Origin: Actimicrobium sp047621665
GTDB lineage: Bacteria; Pseudomonadota; Gammaproteobacteria; Burkholderiales; Burkholderiaceae_D
Direction of reading: 5' to 3'
Assembly (NCBI GenBank): GCA_047621665.1
Contig: JBLHMB010000006.1
Location: 41,003-105,002 of the forward strand
Length of the DNA stretch: 64,000 nucleotides
This document shows, piece by piece, positions 1 to 9,271 of this stretch. The position numbers were made by a program, and so were the translations under genes. Below the pieces are notes generated by a model. It did not search any database. It worked only from the letters and a program-made list of their open reading frames with translations, and was not told where the DNA came from. Within the stretch, counting starts at the first letter, position 1. Each line of letters begins with the position of its first letter.

Positions 1-501
1 CTGCTGCGCTTGCAGCAGCAGCGCTATGGCGAGCACATCATCGCCGTCAACCTGTTCTCGGCGACGCTGCAGGACGCCGGCTTTGTGGCCTGGCTGGATG
101 CCGCCTTGCGGGCTGATCCGGCGGCGGCCCGACGTATCGCCTTCGAGGTGCCGGAATACGGCGCACTGGAGAACCTGGATGCGCTGCGCGCGTTGGTTAA
201 TCTGGTACACCGTCATGGCAGTCAGTTCGGCATTGACCATTTCGGCCGCGGCTTTGCCTCCTTCGGTTATCTGGCGACGCTTAAACTGGATTACCTGAAG
301 ATCGACGGCAGCTTCATCCGCAGCATCGACACGCAGCGCGATAACCAGTTCCTGGTCGAAGCGATCTGCAAAATCGCCCACGGTCTGGACCTGCAAGTCA
401 TTGCCGAGTCGGTCGAAACCGACGCCGAACGGACCATGTTGGCCACTCTGAAAATCGATGGTGTGCAAGGCTTCGGTATCGGCCTGCCGGGCGAACTGTA
501 A
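1..501 (+). CDS. EAL-domain protein, C-terminal part (5' end outside window)
   Basis: The frame is open from base 1, so the N terminus lies upstream. The 166 visible residues are the second half of an EAL (c-di-GMP phosphodiesterase) fold, with FEVPEY, DYLKIDGSFI and VIAESVET blocks. The usual metal-binding pair in the DDFG motif reads D-H-F-G here, and the glycine-rich end is also atypical. This suggests a degenerate EAL domain that binds rather than cleaves c-di-GMP, as in LapD-type receptors. The signature EAL tripeptide is not in the window, so inactivity is inferred. LapB/LapC-type export genes lie about 18 kb away. The fold is secure; the LapD-like role is only a suggestion. Confidence 0.85.
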   Translation: MLRLQQQRYGEHIIAVNLFSATLQDAGFVAWLDAALRADPAAARRIAFEVPEYGALENLDALRALVNLVHRHGSQFGIDHFGRGFASFGYLATLKLDYLKIDGSFIRSIDTQRDNQFLVEAICKIAHGLDLQVIAESVETDAERTMLATLKIDGVQGFGIGLPGEL

Positions 502-504
502 TGG

Positions 505-1302
505 TTGCCATCACAAGAGCATCGCCGCGTGCTTGACCTGTTCGGGCCACGCTGGCATATCGGCTGTTCACCAACGGGTCTGGCGCTGGTGCAACGGGAC
601 CGCTTCGGCCATCACGTTGGTGTTGCCATCGAACGTGACTGGCAAACCAGCACCGATCCGTTGGCCATGCTGATCAGTCAGCTGCACCTCGCGCTTGACC
701 GGGCCGGTTGCGCCGGTGCCCGCGCCACGTTGGTGTTATCGGATGACTGGTGCCGGATCGGCATCGTGCGCTCGACGGCGGAGCTGGCCGGGTCGTGCGG
801 AACCGGTGCCGGAACGGGTGACTGGCGCTGGCAAACCAGCCCCGGCAAACCTTGTCTGGCAGTTGCCGTCCCGGCCCTGTTGCAGGCGAGGTTACAAGAT
901 ACGGTGGCGCGCTATCGCTTGCGCGGCGTGGTACCGGTGCCGCATTGCCTGGTGGCGTGGAAGCGCTGGCAGGGCGACTTGAAAAGCGGCGACTGGTTCG
1001 GCATCCTGCACGACAGTCGGATCACGCTGATCAGCCGCAGCGGTGGAAGAATGCAGGGCGTACTGCAGCAGTTGCTGCATCAGGACGACATGAAAAATCC
1101 CGACTGGCTGGCAGCCCGTGTCTGTATCGAATCAGCACGACGGGGTTTGCCGGCGCCGACGCGCATTGCCCTGTGTGGTGAAGTACCCGAACCCTGGACC
1201 AAGGTGTTGCCGGGACGGTTGGCCTGCATCGCGCTGCGCGAAAAAAAACTGCCCGCAGGCTCACTCGCGGTGGCGCTGGCGCAAGCCGGTATCCCGGCCT
1301 GA
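505..1302 (+). CDS. Hypothetical protein downstream of EAL gene
   Basis: This 265-residue frame begins at a TTG only 3 bases after the EAL stop codon, in the same frame, so translation may be coupled. An ATG at 501 overlaps that stop but is in another frame. I do not recognise the family. There is no signal peptide, membrane segment or obvious catalytic motif. The protein is rich in Trp, Cys, Arg and Ala and keeps codon use typical of the window. The start is uncertain because no good ribosome binding site precedes the TTG. Its position suggests co-transcription with the c-di-GMP gene. Confidence 0.6.
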   Translation: MPSQEHRRVLDLFGPRWHIGCSPTGLALVQRDRFGHHVGVAIERDWQTSTDPLAMLISQLHLALDRAGCAGARATLVLSDDWCRIGIVRSTAELAGSCGTGAGTGDWRWQTSPGKPCLAVAVPALLQARLQDTVARYRLRGVVPVPHCLVAWKRWQGDLKSGDWFGILHDSRITLISRSGGRMQGVLQQLLHQDDMKNPDWLAARVCIESARRGLPAPTRIALCGEVPEPWTKVLPGRLACIALREKKLPAGSLAVALAQAGIPA

Positions 1303-1339
1303 TCTGGTCGTGTGCGGTGCAATCTGCGACAATCCGTCC

Positions 1340-2176
1340 ATGACTTCCCTTGTTCCCGATTCCCCCGAAGGCGCTGCCGCACCCTGGCACAGTGCCTTCT
1401 ACAAATTCGTCGCACTCGACGATCCTGATGCGCTTGTGCTGCAGTTGCGCGCACTCACGCAGGCGCTGCTGGGCAGCGTGCTGGTAGCCGAAGAAGGTCT
1501 CAATGGCGTGCTGGCCGGTACCGCGGTCGAGCTCGATGCCTTCGAAGCAGCCCTGACTGCCGACCCGCGTTTTAGCGACATGACCTTCAAGCGCAGCGCC
1601 TGCACCACGCCCCCATTCGGTCGCCTCAAAATTCATCGCAAGAGCGAGATCGTCTTCATGGGCGTGCCCGGTGTCGATGCGGTGCGCCCGACCGGCATCA
1701 GCGTCAGTCCGCAAGAATGGCGCGAACTGATCGCCGCCGACGATGTGGTGGTCATCGACAACCGCAACAGCTTCGAATACCGGCTTGGCAAATTCAACAA
1801 CGCGGTCGATCCGCTGGTGGCTAATTTTCGCGATTTCCCCAAGTTCATCGAAGCCAACGCGCCGGCCTGGCAAGCCGCCGGCAAACGGGTCGCGATGTAC
1901 TGCACCGGCGGCATCCGCTGCGAAAAAACCAGCGCCTGGATGCAGGACATGGGCATCCCGATTTACCAGCTTGAAGGCGGCATCCTGAATTATTTTCAGA
2001 CCATGCCCGACGCTGAAAAAGACTGGCAAGGCGAGTGCTTCGTGTTCGATAACCGCATTGCGCTTGACACCCGTCTCAACGAAACCGGTACCACGCTGGA
2101 AGACGTCTACGACGGCGAACCCGATGGCGAATGGCGCTTGCAGCGCGCGCGCCGGCTTGCCCAGTCCGGCTCGTGA
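1340..2176 (+). CDS. trhO: tRNA uridine-5-hydroxylase TrhO (rhodanese family)
   Basis: A 278-residue cytosolic protein of the UPF0176/YceA family, which hydroxylates U34 of certain tRNAs to 5-hydroxyuridine. The N-terminal ferredoxin-like domain (about 1-110, with EEGLNG) is followed by a rhodanese domain with the active-site loop CTGGIRC at 188-194, Cys188 being the likely catalytic residue. The start at ATG 1340 fits the family's usual N terminus; the frame stays open further upstream but only over the previous gene. The stop overlaps the GTG start of the next gene, so the two RNA-modification genes form a coupled pair. Confidence 0.93.
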   Translation: MTSLVPDSPEGAAAPWHSAFYKFVALDDPDALVLQLRALTQALLGSVLVAEEGLNGVLAGTAVELDAFEAALTADPRFSDMTFKRSACTTPPFGRLKIHRKSEIVFMGVPGVDAVRPTGISVSPQEWRELIAADDVVVIDNRNSFEYRLGKFNNAVDPLVANFRDFPKFIEANAPAWQAAGKRVAMYCTGGIRCEKTSAWMQDMGIPIYQLEGGILNYFQTMPDAEKDWQGECFVFDNRIALDTRLNETGTTLEDVYDGEPDGEWRLQRARRLAQSGS

Positions 2177-3105
2177 CGCCTACCCGCCTGACCCCGCCCG
2201 AGCGCGATGGTGTGGGTGCCAGCGTGGTGGCGTTGCCGCCCGGTCCGTGGCGCTTGCTGCTGGATTTTCTGGCAGTGCAGTTTCCGGCGGTTGACCGCGC
2301 GGCGTGGCAAGGCCGCATGGAGCAAGGCGCTGTGCTCGATGCCAGTGGCGTCGCGCTTGCAGCGGATGCTCCCTATCGCGTCCATGCCAGGGTGTTTTAT
2401 TTTCGCAGCCTGCCGACCGAAGCGGTGATCCCGTTCGACGAAGTCGTGCTGTTTCGTGATGACACACTAATCGTCGTCGACAAGCCGCACTTTTTACCGG
2501 TGACCCCGGCCGGACGTTATTTGCAGCAAACGCTGCTGGTGCGCCTCAAGCGCAAGCTCGGTATCGCAACGCTGGCACCGATGCACCGGATCGACCGCGA
2601 AACCGCCGGCCTGGTGCTGTTCACGATACAGCCGGCCACGCGTGCGCTGTATCAGGGGCTGTTTCGCGAGCGCGCCGTGACCAAGCATTACGAAGCGATC
2701 GCGCCGTGGCGGCCCGAACTGCACTTTCCGATGCAGGTACGCAGCCGGCTGGTCGATACCGAACACTTCATGAAAATGGGTGAAGTCGAGGGCGAACCGA
2801 ATGCCGAGACGTGCATCGAATTGCTGGAAGTGCAGGGCGCACTGGCACGCTACGCACTGCATCCGGTCACCGGCCAGCGTCATCAGTTGCGGGTGCAGAT
2901 GAACGGGCTGGGACTGCCCATCCTCAATGACCAGATTTATCCGCATCATGTGCCCGAACTGGCGCCCGGCATGCTGCCTGATTACAGCAAGCCACTGCAA
3001 TTGCTGGCGAAATCACTGGAATTCATTGATCCGTTGTCGGGTTTGCCGCGTCGTTTCGAGAGCCGGCTGGCGCTGCATTTCGGGGTCGCCGATCACCCGC
3101 TTTGA
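2173..3105 (+). CDS. RluA-family RNA pseudouridine synthase
   Basis: A 310-residue enzyme that isomerises uridine to pseudouridine in rRNA or tRNA. The RluA signature HRIDRETAG places the catalytic aspartate at about residue 141, followed by the family's KHYEA and TGQRHQLRVQM blocks. The GTG start at 2173 overlaps the trhO stop (GTGA), which indicates translational coupling. The first 90 residues carry a short N-terminal extension without a clear S4 domain. The RNA target cannot be deduced from the sequence. Confidence 0.9.
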   Translation: MTPTRLTPPERDGVGASVVALPPGPWRLLLDFLAVQFPAVDRAAWQGRMEQGAVLDASGVALAADAPYRVHARVFYFRSLPTEAVIPFDEVVLFRDDTLIVVDKPHFLPVTPAGRYLQQTLLVRLKRKLGIATLAPMHRIDRETAGLVLFTIQPATRALYQGLFRERAVTKHYEAIAPWRPELHFPMQVRSRLVDTEHFMKMGEVEGEPNAETCIELLEVQGALARYALHPVTGQRHQLRVQMNGLGLPILNDQIYPHHVPELAPGMLPDYSKPLQLLAKSLEFIDPLSGLPRRFESRLALHFGVADHPL

Positions 3106-3231
3106 CAGGGATTGTTCCCACTGGAAGGCGTAACTTCAGGATGGTAAATTTTTACAACCAATGGACCTGATTTGTTTGCCCTTGAGGTCCTTGATGTAGG
3201 CTAGACTGCGCGGCCACACTCAGGAATTGAC

Positions 3232-6200
3232 ATGCCAGACGCTTCCGCTTTGGATCACACCAGTTTTCGCCGCATTCTCTCTCGCAACATCACTTTGCCG
3301 TTGGTCGGAGGGGGATTCAGTGCGCTGATTTTCGTCGCGCTGATTTTTTATCTGCTGACCGAACTCAAGGCCGTCGAGCATTCCGGACAGGTCATCAGCA
3401 GTGCCAATGAAATTGGCAAGCTGGCGGTTGACATGGAGTCCGGCATGCGCGGATTCGTACTGTCTGGCGATGAAGATTTCCTGTCGTCCTACGAGACCGC
3501 GCGCCCGCGAATCAAGGTGAATACGGATGCACTGACGATACTGGTGAATGACAACCCGATGCAGGTCGCGCGCCTGAATACGATAGCCAAACTGCTTGCC
3601 GGCTGGGATCTGTTCGCGCAGGAAGCGATTGCATTACGCCGCCAGGACGGGGACGCCGTCCGTCTGGTACGGGCCGGTCGCGGCAAATTACAGTTCGACC
3701 TGATCCGTACCGAAATCACACTTTTTCTGGACGTCGAACAGCGTCTGCGCCGCGAACGTATGGACAGTGCGCGTGCCGCCACGATTAACGTGGTCGTGCT
3801 GTATCTGATCCTGATCCTGTCAATGACCGGCTTGCTGGCGTTTTTCGGGCGGCGTGATCTGATGCGGCTGTCAGGTGTGTACGGCGAGACCTTGTCGGAA
3901 TACCAGCGTCATGCCGGATTGCTGGAGCGGCAAGCATGGCAGCGCACCGGACAAAGCCGGCTGGTCAGCCGGAATCTGGGCCAGATGACGATGCCGCAAC
4001 TGGGGCGCAGTGTGCTCGATTTTCTGGCCGAGGCCATCGGGGTCAATGTCGCAGCACTCTACGTGCAGCAAATCGACGGCAGCTTGCAGCGCGTTGCCAG
4101 CTATGGCCTGAACACGGACGACGCGTTGCTCGGTCAGACCGTCGAGGCCGGTGAGGGTCTGGTTGGCCAGGCTGCGCTCGGTCGCCGTTTGCTGCATCTT
4201 GATGACCTGCCGGAGACTTACCTCAACGTCAGTACCGGGCTAGGCCAGATGCCGCCACGCCATCTGGTGTTAGTGCCGTTGACGCACGATACGCATGTCA
4301 ACGGCGTGCTCGAACTGGGCTTTCTGCAAGCGCCGGCCGAACGCGACCGCGAGTTGCTGGAATTGGTGGCAGCCAATATCGGCAGTGCATTGCAAGCCGT
4401 GCTGTATCGCGCCCGCTTGCAGGACGTGCTGGCCCAGACGCAGGAACTCAATGAAGAAATGCAGGCGCAGCAGGAAGAATTGCGGGCTTCCAACGAGGAG
4501 CTGGAAGAGCAGTCGCGCGCGCTCGAAGTGACGCAATCGATACTCGAAAACCAGAAAGCCGAACTGGAGCAGAGCAACCAGCAACTGGCGTTGCAAGCCG
4601 ACGCGCTGGACCAGAAAAATGCTGACCTCGGTATCGTGCAATCCGAACTGGAAGAACGCGCGCAAGAACTGCAGCGCGCCAGCAATTACAAGTCCGAGTT
4701 CCTGGCCAACATGTCGCATGAGTTGCGCACGCCGCTCAACAGTTCGCTGATTCTGGCCAAGCTGCTGGCTGACAACCGGCCCGGTAATCTCAACGAGGAG
4801 CAGATCCGTTTTGCCGAAACGATTTATTCGGCGGGGAACGACTTGCTGGTACTGATCAACGACATTCTCGATATCTCGAAAGTCGAGGCCGGCAAGCTCG
4901 AACTGTCACCTGATGTGATTCCGCTCGAGCAGCTGATGGCGTCGTTGCGGATGACGTTCGAACCGATGACCAACGAAAAGCAGCTGGGGTTTTCTGCGCG
5001 GCTGGCTGACGATGCGCCGGCCAGCATCTTCGCCGATCGCCAGCGCCTCGAGCAGATCCTCAAAAATCTGCTGTCGAATGCGGTCAAGTTCACCGAGCGC
5101 GGCCAGGTCGCGCTGGTGGTGAAACAGCAAGCCGACGGCATGATTGCCTTCCACGTCAGCGACTCCGGTATCGGCATCGCCGCCAACCAGCAGGAAGTGA
5201 TTTTCGAGGCATTCCGGCAAGCCGATGGCACCACCAGCCGGCGCTACGGCGGCACCGGACTGGGCCTGTCGATCTCACGCGATCTGGCGGCGTTGCTGGG
5301 TGGCGCGATCACGCTGGCCAGTGTGACCGGTGAAGGCAGTACCTTCACGCTGGTGTTGCCGGCCTTCGCCACGGTGGTGCCGGATACGACGCCGGTGGTC
5401 GCGGCGGTTGTTCCGCGCGTAGTCAAGGCCCCCGCCGCGCAGCCGGGCTCCGGCGTGTCCGTGCCATCAGCGCCATTCAGCGACGACCGCCTGCATTTGC
5501 TCAGCGCGGGCCGTACCTTGCTGGTGATCGAGGATGATCCCGTTTTTGCTCGCATCCTGTTCGAGCTGGCGCACGACATGGACTACCAGTGTCTGGTCAC
5601 GCACGGTGCCACCGACGGCCTTGAAATGGCGGGCAGTTATCTGCCGGATGCCGTCCTGCTTGATCTTGGTTTGCCGGACGGTTCCGGGATGGCCGTGCTG
5701 CAATGCCTGAAAGCGGATCCGGCCACCCGGCATATTCCGGTCCACATCATTTCCGGTTCCGACCGGGCCCGCACGGCGCTACAGCAGGGCGCTGCCGGTT
5801 ATGTCACCAAGCCGGCCACACGGGAGCGGCTGGAGCAGGTCTTCGCGCAAATCGAAGGACAAACGGCCCGGACCATCAAGCGCGTACTGCTGGTGGAAGA
5901 CGATGTGCGCCAGCGCGAGAGCATGGTGCACCTGATCGGCGACGATGATGTCGAGATCACGGCCGTGGCCTCCGGCGAAGAAGCGATGGCATTGCTGCAC
6001 AGCGTAACCTACGATTGCATGATCATCGACCTGTCGCTGCCCGACATGCAGGGTCACGAATTGCTGCAGCGGATGGGAACCGATCTGGTCAGTGCGTTTC
6101 CACCGGTGATTGTCTACACCGGGCGCAACCTTACGCGCGACGAAGAAACCAATCTGCAAAAGTATTCGCGCTCGATCATCATCAAGGGCGCGCGTTCGCC

Positions 6201-6693
6201 AGAACGCTTGCTCGACGAAGTCACGCTGTTCCTGCACAAGGTCGAATCCGAATTGTCGCTGGAACGCCAGGGCATGCTCAAAGCGGCACGCAACCGCGAT
6301 CGCGTGTTCGAAGGCCGGCGTGTCTTGCTGGTCGATGACGACGTGCGCAATATTTTTTCGATGACCAGCGCACTCGAACATCAGGGCCTGACGGTGGTGG
6401 TCGGACGCAACGGCTTCGAGGCTCTCAGCCAGCTCGATGCGATTGCCGATGTCGACCTGATCCTGATGGATGTGATGATGCCCGGCATGGATGGCCTCGA
6501 AGCCACCCGCCGCATTCGCGCTGACCCGCGTTTTCGCAATTTGCCGATCATTGCGATCACCGCCAAGGCGATGAAGGATGACCAGGCGCGCTGCCTCACT
6601 GCCGGCGCCTCGGATTACCTCGCCAAGCCGGTGGATCTGGACCGCTTGTACTCGCTGTTGCGGGTCTGGCTGCCGAGCATGGAGCGGCTGTGA
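3232..6693 (+). CDS. Hybrid sensor histidine kinase: CHASE3-GAF-HisKA-HATPase-REC-REC-REC
   Basis: An 1153-residue inner-membrane kinase. A transmembrane segment near 22-45 and another near 185-205 flank a CHASE3-like periplasmic domain (with MRGFVLSG). A GAF domain (about 250-390) and a Glu/Gln-rich coiled coil (about 395-485) follow. HisKA carries the phospho-His at about 496 in MSHELRTP, and the ATPase domain has NAVKFT and GGTGLGLSI. Three receiver domains have probable phospho-Asp at about 811, 933 and 1080. Three tandem receivers with no HPt domain suggest the phosphate goes to an external partner, plausibly the products of the next two genes, which follow with overlapping codons. Confidence 0.93.
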   Translation: MPDASALDHTSFRRILSRNITLPLVGGGFSALIFVALIFYLLTELKAVEHSGQVISSANEIGKLAVDMESGMRGFVLSGDEDFLSSYETARPRIKVNTDALTILVNDNPMQVARLNTIAKLLAGWDLFAQEAIALRRQDGDAVRLVRAGRGKLQFDLIRTEITLFLDVEQRLRRERMDSARAATINVVVLYLILILSMTGLLAFFGRRDLMRLSGVYGETLSEYQRHAGLLERQAWQRTGQSRLVSRNLGQMTMPQLGRSVLDFLAEAIGVNVAALYVQQIDGSLQRVASYGLNTDDALLGQTVEAGEGLVGQAALGRRLLHLDDLPETYLNVSTGLGQMPPRHLVLVPLTHDTHVNGVLELGFLQAPAERDRELLELVAANIGSALQAVLYRARLQDVLAQTQELNEEMQAQQEELRASNEELEEQSRALEVTQSILENQKAELEQSNQQLALQADALDQKNADLGIVQSELEERAQELQRASNYKSEFLANMSHELRTPLNSSLILAKLLADNRPGNLNEEQIRFAETIYSAGNDLLVLINDILDISKVEAGKLELSPDVIPLEQLMASLRMTFEPMTNEKQLGFSARLADDAPASIFADRQRLEQILKNLLSNAVKFTERGQVALVVKQQADGMIAFHVSDSGIGIAANQQEVIFEAFRQADGTTSRRYGGTGLGLSISRDLAALLGGAITLASVTGEGSTFTLVLPAFATVVPDTTPVVAAVVPRVVKAPAAQPGSGVSVPSAPFSDDRLHLLSAGRTLLVIEDDPVFARILFELAHDMDYQCLVTHGATDGLEMAGSYLPDAVLLDLGLPDGSGMAVLQCLKADPATRHIPVHIISGSDRARTALQQGAAGYVTKPATRERLEQVFAQIEGQTARTIKRVLLVEDDVRQRESMVHLIGDDDVEITAVASGEEAMALLHSVTYDCMIIDLSLPDMQGHELLQRMGTDLVSAFPPVIVYTGRNLTRDEETNLQKYSRSIIIKGARSPERLLDEVTLFLHKVESELSLERQGMLKAARNRDRVFEGRRVLLVDDDVRNIFSMTSALEHQGLTVVVGRNGFEALSQLDAIADVDLILMDVMMPGMDGLEATRRIRADPRFRNLPIIAITAKAMKDDQARCLTAGASDYLAKPVDLDRLYSLLRVWLPSMERL

Positions 6694-7529
6694 TGCAGAC
6701 GCTGTCGACCAGTGACATCGAAATACGTCTGCTCATTGAGGCCATCTATCTGCGCTACAGCTATGACTTCCGGGATTACTCGGCGCCCTCGCAGGCGCGT
6801 CGCGTGCTGCATGCGATGGTGCAGATGGATTGCCGGACCGTGTCCGAATTGCAGTCCCGTGTGCTGCATGACGCCGGGGCGTTCGCCCGGCTGCTGCAAT
6901 ATCTGACGATTCCTACCAGCGAAATGTTTCGCGATCCGTCGTATTTTCTGGCCCTGCGCGAGCAGGTCGTGCCGCTCCTGAAAACCTATCCGTCGCTGAA
7001 AATCTGGATCGCCGGTTGCAGTACCGGCGAAGAAGTGGTGTCGATGGCCATCCTGCTGCATGAAGAAGGCTTGCTGGAGCGCTGCATCCTGTATGCCACC
7101 GACATCAATGCGCACTCGCTGGACCAGTCCCGCAAGGGCGTGTATGCGCTTGACCGGATGGAGGGGTATGCACGGAGCTACCACGAGGCAGGCGGGCGTG
7201 CCAATCTGTCTGATTACTATACTGCGGCGTATGGGGCGGCGCTGTTCGACCGGACTTTGCTGGAACGGGTCAGTTTTTCCGATCACAGCCTGGCCACTGA
7301 CAGCGTGTTTTCGGAGACGCAGCTGATCTGCTGTCGCAACGTGATGATCTATTTCAATCGGGCCTTGCAGGAGCGTGCGCTCGGTTTATTCCATGAGTCG
7401 CTGTGCCATCGCGGATGTCTTGCGCTGGGCAGCAAGGAGAGTCTGGATTTTTCCGACCATGCCAGGCAATTCGAACCGCTCGTCAGGAGCGAGCGCATCT
7501 ACCGCAAGAGCGTATTGGAGAATGTTTGA
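6693..7529 (+). CDS. CheR-type protein-glutamate O-methyltransferase
   Basis: A 278-residue SAM-dependent methyltransferase of the CheR family, which methylates glutamates on chemoreceptors. The N-terminal helical domain has TSEMFRDPSYF, and the SAM-binding part has AGCSTGEE followed by the CRNVMIYF block. ATG 6693 overlaps the upstream kinase stop (TGATG), and its own stop overlaps the next start in the same way. A GTG at 6690 is an alternative start. No chemoreceptor, CheW or CheB gene lies in the window, so it probably serves a non-chemotaxis pathway built around the flanking kinases. Confidence 0.92.
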   Translation: MQTLSTSDIEIRLLIEAIYLRYSYDFRDYSAPSQARRVLHAMVQMDCRTVSELQSRVLHDAGAFARLLQYLTIPTSEMFRDPSYFLALREQVVPLLKTYPSLKIWIAGCSTGEEVVSMAILLHEEGLLERCILYATDINAHSLDQSRKGVYALDRMEGYARSYHEAGGRANLSDYYTAAYGAALFDRTLLERVSFSDHSLATDSVFSETQLICCRNVMIYFNRALQERALGLFHESLCHRGCLALGSKESLDFSDHARQFEPLVRSERIYRKSVLENV

Positions 7530-8734
7530 TGGCTGAACCAATGGCCGAAACAATGACTGAAACCCTGGCGGAACCCGCCCGTATCAAATTGCTGATCGTC
7601 GACGACCTGCCCGAAAATTTGCTGGCGCTGTCGAAAATCATCGAGCAGGACGATCGCATCGTCTATCAGGCGCGTTCCGGCGAAGCCGCGCTGGCGCTGT
7701 TGCTCGAACATGAATTTGCCCTCGCCATCCTCGACGTGATGATGCCGGGGATGGATGGTTTCGAGCTGGCCGAACTGATGCGTGGCACCGAGCGCACGCG
7801 CACGATTCCTATCGTGTTTGTCAGCGCAGCCGGCAAGGAACTCAATCATGCGTTCAAGGGCTATGAAACCGGTGCGGTCGATTTTTTGTACAAACCGCTC
7901 GACATCGCCGCCGTGCAAAGCAAGGTCAATGTGTTTGTGGCGATGCGCCGGCAGCAAGACGAAATGATCCAGCAGGTCGCCGCGCTGGAAAAAAGCCGCT
8001 GCGAGCTGCAGGCCATGAAAGACGAACTGCGCTACTCGCTGCAACTGCGCGATGATTTCATGTCGATGGTCGCGCACGAATTGCGGACGCCGCTCAACAC
8101 CTTGCTGCTGGAAACCCAGTTGCGCGGCATGCATCTCGATCGTGGTAATGCCGAGGCGTTCGCACCGGACCAGTTGCGCCGCATGGTGGCGCGCGACGGA
8201 CGGCAGATCAAAAGCATGATCCGGCTGATTCACGACATGGTCGATGTCTCGCGCATTCGCAGCGGCAAGCTGTCGATCCGGGCCGCCGAGATAGACTTGT
8301 CAATGCTGCTGCAACAAGTAGTCAGCGACCTCGGCCCGCAGGCGGACGTCGCCGGCAGCCGCATCACGTTGCAGGCAGGCGAGCGTCTTTGCGGACACTG
8401 GGATGATTTCCGGGTCGAGCAAATCATCATTAATTTGCTGACCAATGCATTGCGCTACGGTGCACGTAAGCCGGTTGAAGTGGGCTTGTCCTCCGGGTCC
8501 GGCCATGCGGTTGTCACCGTGCGCGATCACGGTGGCGGTATTGCCGTTGAGGACCAGCAACGTATTTTTGCCCCGTTCGAGCGGGTCGGCACGAACACGG
8601 TGCGCGAGGGTCTCGGGCTGGGTTTGTACATTTCCCGGCAGTTGGCAGAGGCACATGGCGGGACGCTGGAAGTGACAAGTACAGTGGGTGAGGGGGCAGT
8701 GTTTGTATTGCGTTTGCCGCTGGAAGTGGTGTGA
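7529..8734 (+). CDS. Response regulator-histidine kinase fusion (REC-HisKA-HATPase)
   Basis: A 401-residue soluble protein that starts with a receiver domain (IVDD; phospho-Asp about 69 in LDVMMPGMDG; KPLD lysine), then a short coiled coil, HisKA with His about 183 in VAHELRTP, and an ATPase domain with GLGLGLYIS. It can therefore both receive a phosphoryl group and act as a kinase, and is the likely third step after the hybrid kinase. ATG 7529 overlaps the CheR stop by one base. An in-frame extension upstream to 7403 would lie wholly inside the CheR gene and is rejected. Confidence 0.93.
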   Translation: MAEPMAETMTETLAEPARIKLLIVDDLPENLLALSKIIEQDDRIVYQARSGEAALALLLEHEFALAILDVMMPGMDGFELAELMRGTERTRTIPIVFVSAAGKELNHAFKGYETGAVDFLYKPLDIAAVQSKVNVFVAMRRQQDEMIQQVAALEKSRCELQAMKDELRYSLQLRDDFMSMVAHELRTPLNTLLLETQLRGMHLDRGNAEAFAPDQLRRMVARDGRQIKSMIRLIHDMVDVSRIRSGKLSIRAAEIDLSMLLQQVVSDLGPQADVAGSRITLQAGERLCGHWDDFRVEQIIINLLTNALRYGARKPVEVGLSSGSGHAVVTVRDHGGGIAVEDQQRIFAPFERVGTNTVREGLGLGLYISRQLAEAHGGTLEVTSTVGEGAVFVLRLPLEVV

Positions 8735-8775
8735 AGGGGCGGCCCGGCCACCACCCGCGAGCGTGACTTAGCTAC

Positions 8776-9270
8776 CTAGCCGATAGCCACTGTTCCGGCA
8801 TACCCGGATGGCAAGTCCAGCCCGTGCATCACCGTGGCATTCTGCGCGCTCACCGGCGCGCTCGCCCATTCCACCAGCCCGCATCCGTGCCGCTTGAGCT
8901 GTGCTTCACGCCTTGTCCATTCCTGCGCAAAGCAGACCGCACGGTGTCCGTTACGGCAGCCGGCAATCCGCGCCGTCGCAGCGGGACCGAGATAGTCGCG
9001 CGCCACGATTTCCCAATCCGGCATCGGCCCGCCATCAAGCCGCATCAAATCGATGCCGACCGGACCATGCCGGTGCACGGCCGCAACCGAAAAACCGGAC
9101 GCATGCGAGATCGACACGTTAGCCTCTGTAGCCATCCCGCCTAGTGCCTGCCGCACCAGCGCGCGCGCCCGGCTGCGGTCTTCGCCTTGCGGCGTACGCA
9201 AACCGATCAGCAATAAGCCCGATGCCGGCATCATGAGCGCGCCCGGCCAGAGCTGAACCGCCAGCGTCAT
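8776..9270 (-). CDS. Short 4'-phosphopantetheinyl transferase
   Basis: A 164-residue Sfp-type enzyme that would transfer phosphopantetheine from CoA to a carrier-domain serine. Visible motifs are SISHASGF, GIDLMRL (metal-binding Asp) and FAQEWTRREAQLK, matching the WxxKEA-type motif with Arg in place of the Lys. At 164 residues it is shorter than Sfp (about 224) and lacks most of the N-terminal half. It starts one base after the stop of the Pls-like synthetase, so it is very likely the dedicated activator of that enzyme's carrier domain, and the two form an operon. Confidence 0.85.
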   Translation of the reverse strand: MTLAVQLWPGALMMPASGLLLIGLRTPQGEDRSRARALVRQALGGMATEANVSISHASGFSVAAVHRHGPVGIDLMRLDGGPMPDWEIVARDYLGPAATARIAGCRNGHRAVCFAQEWTRREAQLKRHGCGLVEWASAPVSAQNATVMHGLDLPSGYAGTVAIG

Positions 9271-9271
9271 G

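Noticed and set aside
1031..2029. 332-codon open frame on the minus strand
   Set aside because: Lies opposite trhO and the unknown gene; its composition is that of an antisense shadow, and trhO is strongly supported by motifs.
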